NCBI RefSeq assembly: GCF_000003605.2
Contig: NW_003130362.1
Coordinates: 63,295 to 84,136 of the forward strand
Length of the DNA: 20,842 bases
Direction: 5' to 3'
Origin: Saccoglossus kowalevskii
Taxonomy: Eukaryota; Hemichordata; Enteropneusta; Harrimaniidae
Shown here: positions 17,894 through 20,842 of the stretch, piece by piece
How positions within the stretch are numbered: position 1 is the first letter of the stretch
How the letters are laid out: each line of letters opens with the position of its first letter
The notes under the pieces: generated by a model
The model's input: only the letters and a program-made list of their open reading frames with translations
The model's database searches: none
What the model was told of the DNA's origin: nothing
Program-made: the position numbers and the translations under genes

Positions 17894-18468
17894 TACTGTC
17901 GGTCGAAACTCAACCAGTAAATTCACCTTTCAGTCGTGTCGTAACTAGATGAAACATTTGCCGAAAATATCGGGACTTTAATTAGTAAAAGTTTATTTCG
18001 CTAATTACGGATAATCAGAGACATGTAATCAGCGAAACAAGGGTCTTACACGTACATTATTTACAACTGTTGGACGAAACTTGACCAGTACAGTCACCTT
18101 TCAGTAATGTATACAACGGCATGAAACAGTTGCCAAAAAATAAAGGGGATCAGTATGACCAGCTCTCATTTTCAACCAAGGTCGAGGGATGGGGCTGTCC
18201 TCCTATACGGACCTTCCTTTTCGTGTCATCACCATTATTTTTGACAATTGTTCCATGCCGTTGTACAAACTTGACTACTCAAGCCAACAGTTTACATCAT
18301 AACCCACAATGTAAAACTTTTGTTTCGCTGATTTAAAGATTTCCAATTATCTGTAATTAGCGAAACCAATGATTTATTGAATAAAATATTGTTATTTTCG
18401 GCAAATGTTTTATGTCCTTATATACACTACTGAAAGGTAAATATACAGGTCAAGTTTTGTCCGACAGT
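17894..18468. mobile_element. Foldback element with arms over 200 bp
   Basis: ACTGTCGG.CGAAACT..ACCAGTA..TTCACCTTTCAGT begins the left arm at 17894. It is found inverted at the right end as ACTGAAAGGTAAATATACAG and CAAGTTTTGTCCGACAGT (18429-18468). Matching continues inward through the GAAACATTTGCCGAAAATA, TTTCGCTAATTACGGATAAT and AATCAGCGAAAC motifs. The core GCATGRAACARTTG.CAAAAA (18120s) pairs with its inverse near 18241-18265, leaving a loop of about 90 bp. The start motif recurs inside the left arm at about 18066, so the arm itself is partly duplicated. Confidence 0.75.
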
Positions 18469-19337
18469 TTGTACGTGTACGCTGATTACAGATTTCCGAT
18501 TATCATATACTAGTAGTTACTGTTCAGCTCGAAATACTAAAACGTTTGTGTTACTTTGATATTATGTTAGTGTGCCACACACAACTATTCTAAATATTCG
18601 TAACCAGTAATGATAGCTTTAATTGCCAATTGCATACTTTATATTGTGCATTTCAAAATAAGTCACTTAAACTTTCAATTGCAAATTGTTTTTTTTCTAT
18701 CTGGCAAATAAATTTAGCAGTTTATAAGTATACAGTATATAATACCCTATGTATAGGGTCCAAAACAACTATGAAAAACATGGCCCGGCATATAGTTATG
18801 AACTACTCATTACGTAAATTGTTTGTACACAATTTGGTATATATTTGTCAATTTGAAGTGAGCAATATTATACATGTATCATAAAAACAGACAAGACAAC
18901 TGTTTGTCCTCGTGGTTTGGTGTGGTTGTTTGTCTAGTAAACTTGTTTTGACATTTTTCGCTGACATGACTGGAACATCAGGACGGGATGCTTACCCTTC
19001 ACGTGCACCTGGTCTGACTCCATTATGGGGGTTTATGATGACTCGATTCCATCGATTTTGTCAGTATATTTTTCTTGACAACTGATTGTTGAAGAATGGC
19101 TAATCGGTATTACTATAATTACTAAAGTCGCCAGGTCCACGAGAACGAACAATTCACTAAAATGTGAGTGTGGACTTTGTTAGCATGGATATATTGCTAT
19201 CAACTATTGATATCAACTTGGAATGCAAATATGTGGATTATTTAGTCAATAAAACATGCGTACAACCATTTAAACTAACATTCTAGCATATGTATTTAAC
19301 CAGATATGTGTACATTTACCATTCAGTAACCATATTT
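18469..19337. other. Interior of the 1.9-kb element, no gene
   Basis: A fragment GATTTCCGATTATC near 18492 is a stray inverse copy of the foldback's internal motif. GGACGGGATGCTTACCCTTC (18981-19000) and the following GTGCACCTGGT resemble, from memory, a dispersed repeat in bivalve genomes. The open frame 18630-18884 has no domain. Confidence 0.35.
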
Positions 19338-19689
19338 GACGCCATCACTTGAAGGTGACCGCAATGATTTGTTCGAGCACACCAAACAAATATTGTTTCT
19401 CATAAGACATAGAAACAAAATAATATAATGAACACAGTTTGTATGATGGGTACAATGGGACCTGAGAGCTATGGGAATCAGACCTTCGCTTATATATAAT
19501 TTCTTCAGGTTTTATAGGTATATTAATAATCATTAAATTATGTCAAAAGTCGGGTTGAATGAGACTGAAATTTACTTTCACTTTTAATTCTACAGATACC
19601 ATGTTATGTTTAATGTTTTCCCAAAAAGATTTTATGCTTTAACTTATATATTTATATATATCAAATCTCCTTTATTTTCATATTTTAAA

Positions 19690-19925
19690 TTTCCGACTTC
19701 AAAGTTTATACTTCTGACTTCCAATTTCCGACTTCTCACTTCACTTCCAATTTCCGACTTCTCACTTCTGACTTCCAAATTCTCACTTACAATTTCCGAC
19801 TTCTCACATCCAAATTCTCACTTCTAATTTCCGATTTCTCACTTCCAAATTCCCACTTCCAATTTCCGAACTCTCACTTCTCACTTCCAAATTCTCACTT
19901 CCAATTTCCGACTTCACATTTGCCA
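19690..19925. repeat. Minisatellite, CTTCCAATTTCCGACTTCTCA type
   Basis: About eleven imperfect units of 18-22 bp built from TTCCGACTTC, TCACTTC and CCAAATT. Same orientation and core as the array at 16898-16972. Confidence 0.9.
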
Positions 19926-20330
19926 CTCCGTGCTTCTCATTGCAGGCCTTCCTATCTCATATTTGATGATAATATTTTACGCTTTACCTTTTAACTTTCT
20001 CTTTCTCAATAAGGTTTATATGAATAATGAATAATAAATAATGAATGATATCTTCCTAGAGTGGACTTCATCACAATACGGTATGTATGATGTACTGTGA
20101 GGGAAAGGCTACGCAACAATAAAATGTTTCAGTGTTTACAATTTCATCAATAATTCTGAAAACAGTTTGCTTCAAGTGTATGGTCAAATGCAATTTTATA
20201 TCCTAGTAATTTTGTATGTAGTACATATCGCATTCAAACCTAAGCATCACATCCTGTGAAACACAAGTGATTATAGTGATAATTTGGTAGGTAACAAAAT
20301 GCTTATTGTGCACTTTTTTTCCATTTGCAG
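19926..20330. other. 5' flank or upstream intron of the integrase-like exon
   Basis: AT-rich, no coding frame recognised. It ends in a strong polypyrimidine tract and acceptor (CACTTTTTTTCCATTTGCAG, 20311-20330). Confidence 0.6.
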
Positions 20331-20463
20331 ATGCTGCCTGACCATACCCCAGTACAATATGGGCAATATACAGGAATTATTGACAGGAAAAGGCTAATAA
20401 AGAAATACTTTAATGCATGCTACACTAATGAGGAAATAATAGCTTCTCTGTCCCTTTTACATG
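20331..20463 (+). CDS. Integrase-core (rve/DDE)-type protein, N-terminal exon, partial
   Basis: This 133-nt exon lies between a strong acceptor (AG at 20329-20330) and a strong donor, CATG|GTAAGTT (GT at 20464-20465), leaving in phase 1. An ATG falls exactly at the exon start, so translation may begin here, or the exon may continue from an earlier one. It reads MLPDHTPVQYGQYTGIIDRK, then RLIKKYFNACYTNEEIIASL and SLLHG. The helical pattern I..YF....TNEEIIA.L...HG resembles the N-terminal region of invertebrate and fish proteins that continue with a SLRTLKR-like helix and an integrase catalytic core, probably domesticated or live DNA-transposon genes. The catalytic part lies beyond the window, so family assignment is from this motif only. 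Confidence 0.5.
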
Positions 20464-20842
20464 GTAAGTTGCTCACATGCACTATAACGTTGATTCACAT
20501 TATCTTATATATTGTCTCATTTCTCAATACCGTTCAGTGTATGTTTGGTTTGGTGTTTGGAATGTATACATGCAGCAAATGTTCTTTTTTTTTATTTTAA
20601 TATATTTTTTTATTGGGTACTCATAAAAATTTACATATCTGTGAATAAAGTGGTTATGCTTACATTCCTGTATAACTCAAAGTTTTTCAAAGTGACATTT
20701 CTCAAAGCTTCAGAAGAGGAATAGTTTATTGCTCAAACCCAGAACCTTTATGTTTGCTTTTGGTTCACATGGACGGATTTTTTCCCTAAGATCACTATAT
20801 TCACTAGATTGCTACTTGTCTATCTGTTCTAGTTCATACCAT
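20464..20842 (+). other. Intron following the integrase-like exon
   Basis: AT-rich, with no second exon recognised before the window ends. The open frame reading through the donor encodes a hydrophobic, T-rich stretch typical of intron translation. Confidence 0.5.

Larger units (their letters stand above)
17579..19492. mobile_element. 1.9-kb inverted-repeat element (nested)
   Basis: A left arm of about 159 bp (17579-17737) starts AAGCGAAGATCTGATCCCA and contains TTGGTGTGCTC, TTGCGGTGACCTTCAA and GATGGCGTC. The right arm (19338-19492) carries the same landmarks in inverse order. Identity is partial, with many substitutions, so the element is older than the 5.2-kb foldback. A second foldback (17894-18468) lies inside. 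No transposase frame is seen between the arms, so this looks non-autonomous. Confidence 0.65.

Noticed and set aside
1-20842. CRISPR array, bacterial operon or prophage
   Set aside because: No evenly spaced identical repeats with unique spacers and no long bacterial-type genes; exons with GT..AG introns show eukaryotic DNA.

Overview
This is eukaryotic, almost certainly invertebrate animal, nuclear DNA. It is AT-rich, its genes are split by short GT..AG introns, and no bacterial operon, ribosome-binding site or CRISPR array is visible. Most of the window is non-coding and crowded with inverted-repeat mobile elements and minisatellites. A patch near 18.98 kb resembles, from memory only, a dispersed repeat common in bivalve genomes, so a marine mollusc is my best guess; this is weak inference.

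Three protein-coding loci can be supported. (1) From 0.59 to 2.97 kb on the minus strand lie three exons of an SPT2/SPTY2D1 histone H3-H4 chaperone gene. They carry the middle region and the conserved C-terminal FGYD...ESDY...QKEEAR block. The N-terminal exons and the last few residues are not seen. (2) From 6.18 to 9.59 kb on the minus strand is an apparently complete five-exon gene. It encodes a short cytoplasmic tail, one membrane segment and four thrombospondin type-1 (TSP1) modules. Every intron is phase 1, and the TSP1 exons alternate A-B-A-B, as if an exon pair had been duplicated. (3) At 20.33-20.46 kb on the plus strand is one exon resembling the N-terminal helical region of integrase-core (rve/DDE) proteins found in marine invertebrates; the rest lies beyond the window.

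The spaces between genes hold a 201-bp palindromic MITE (3.53 kb), a 660-bp TIR element with internal repeats and a 17-G run (4.03-4.69 kb), a nearly perfect 90-bp foldback (5.22-5.76 kb), a 164-bp MITE inside a TSP1-gene intron (7.67 kb), and a candidate tRNA-derived SINE (8.55 kb). Further on are a pair of about 310-bp direct repeats 3.5 kb apart (12.58 and 16.10 kb) and a nested inverted-repeat structure (17.58-19.49 kb) with a second foldback inside it. Related CTTCCGACTTC minisatellites lie on both sides of that structure.

The 9.6-20.3 kb stretch has no gene I can defend; two weak exon candidates there are marked as such. The three loci show no sign of working together: a nuclear chromatin factor, a cell-surface adhesion-type protein and a transposon-related gene.
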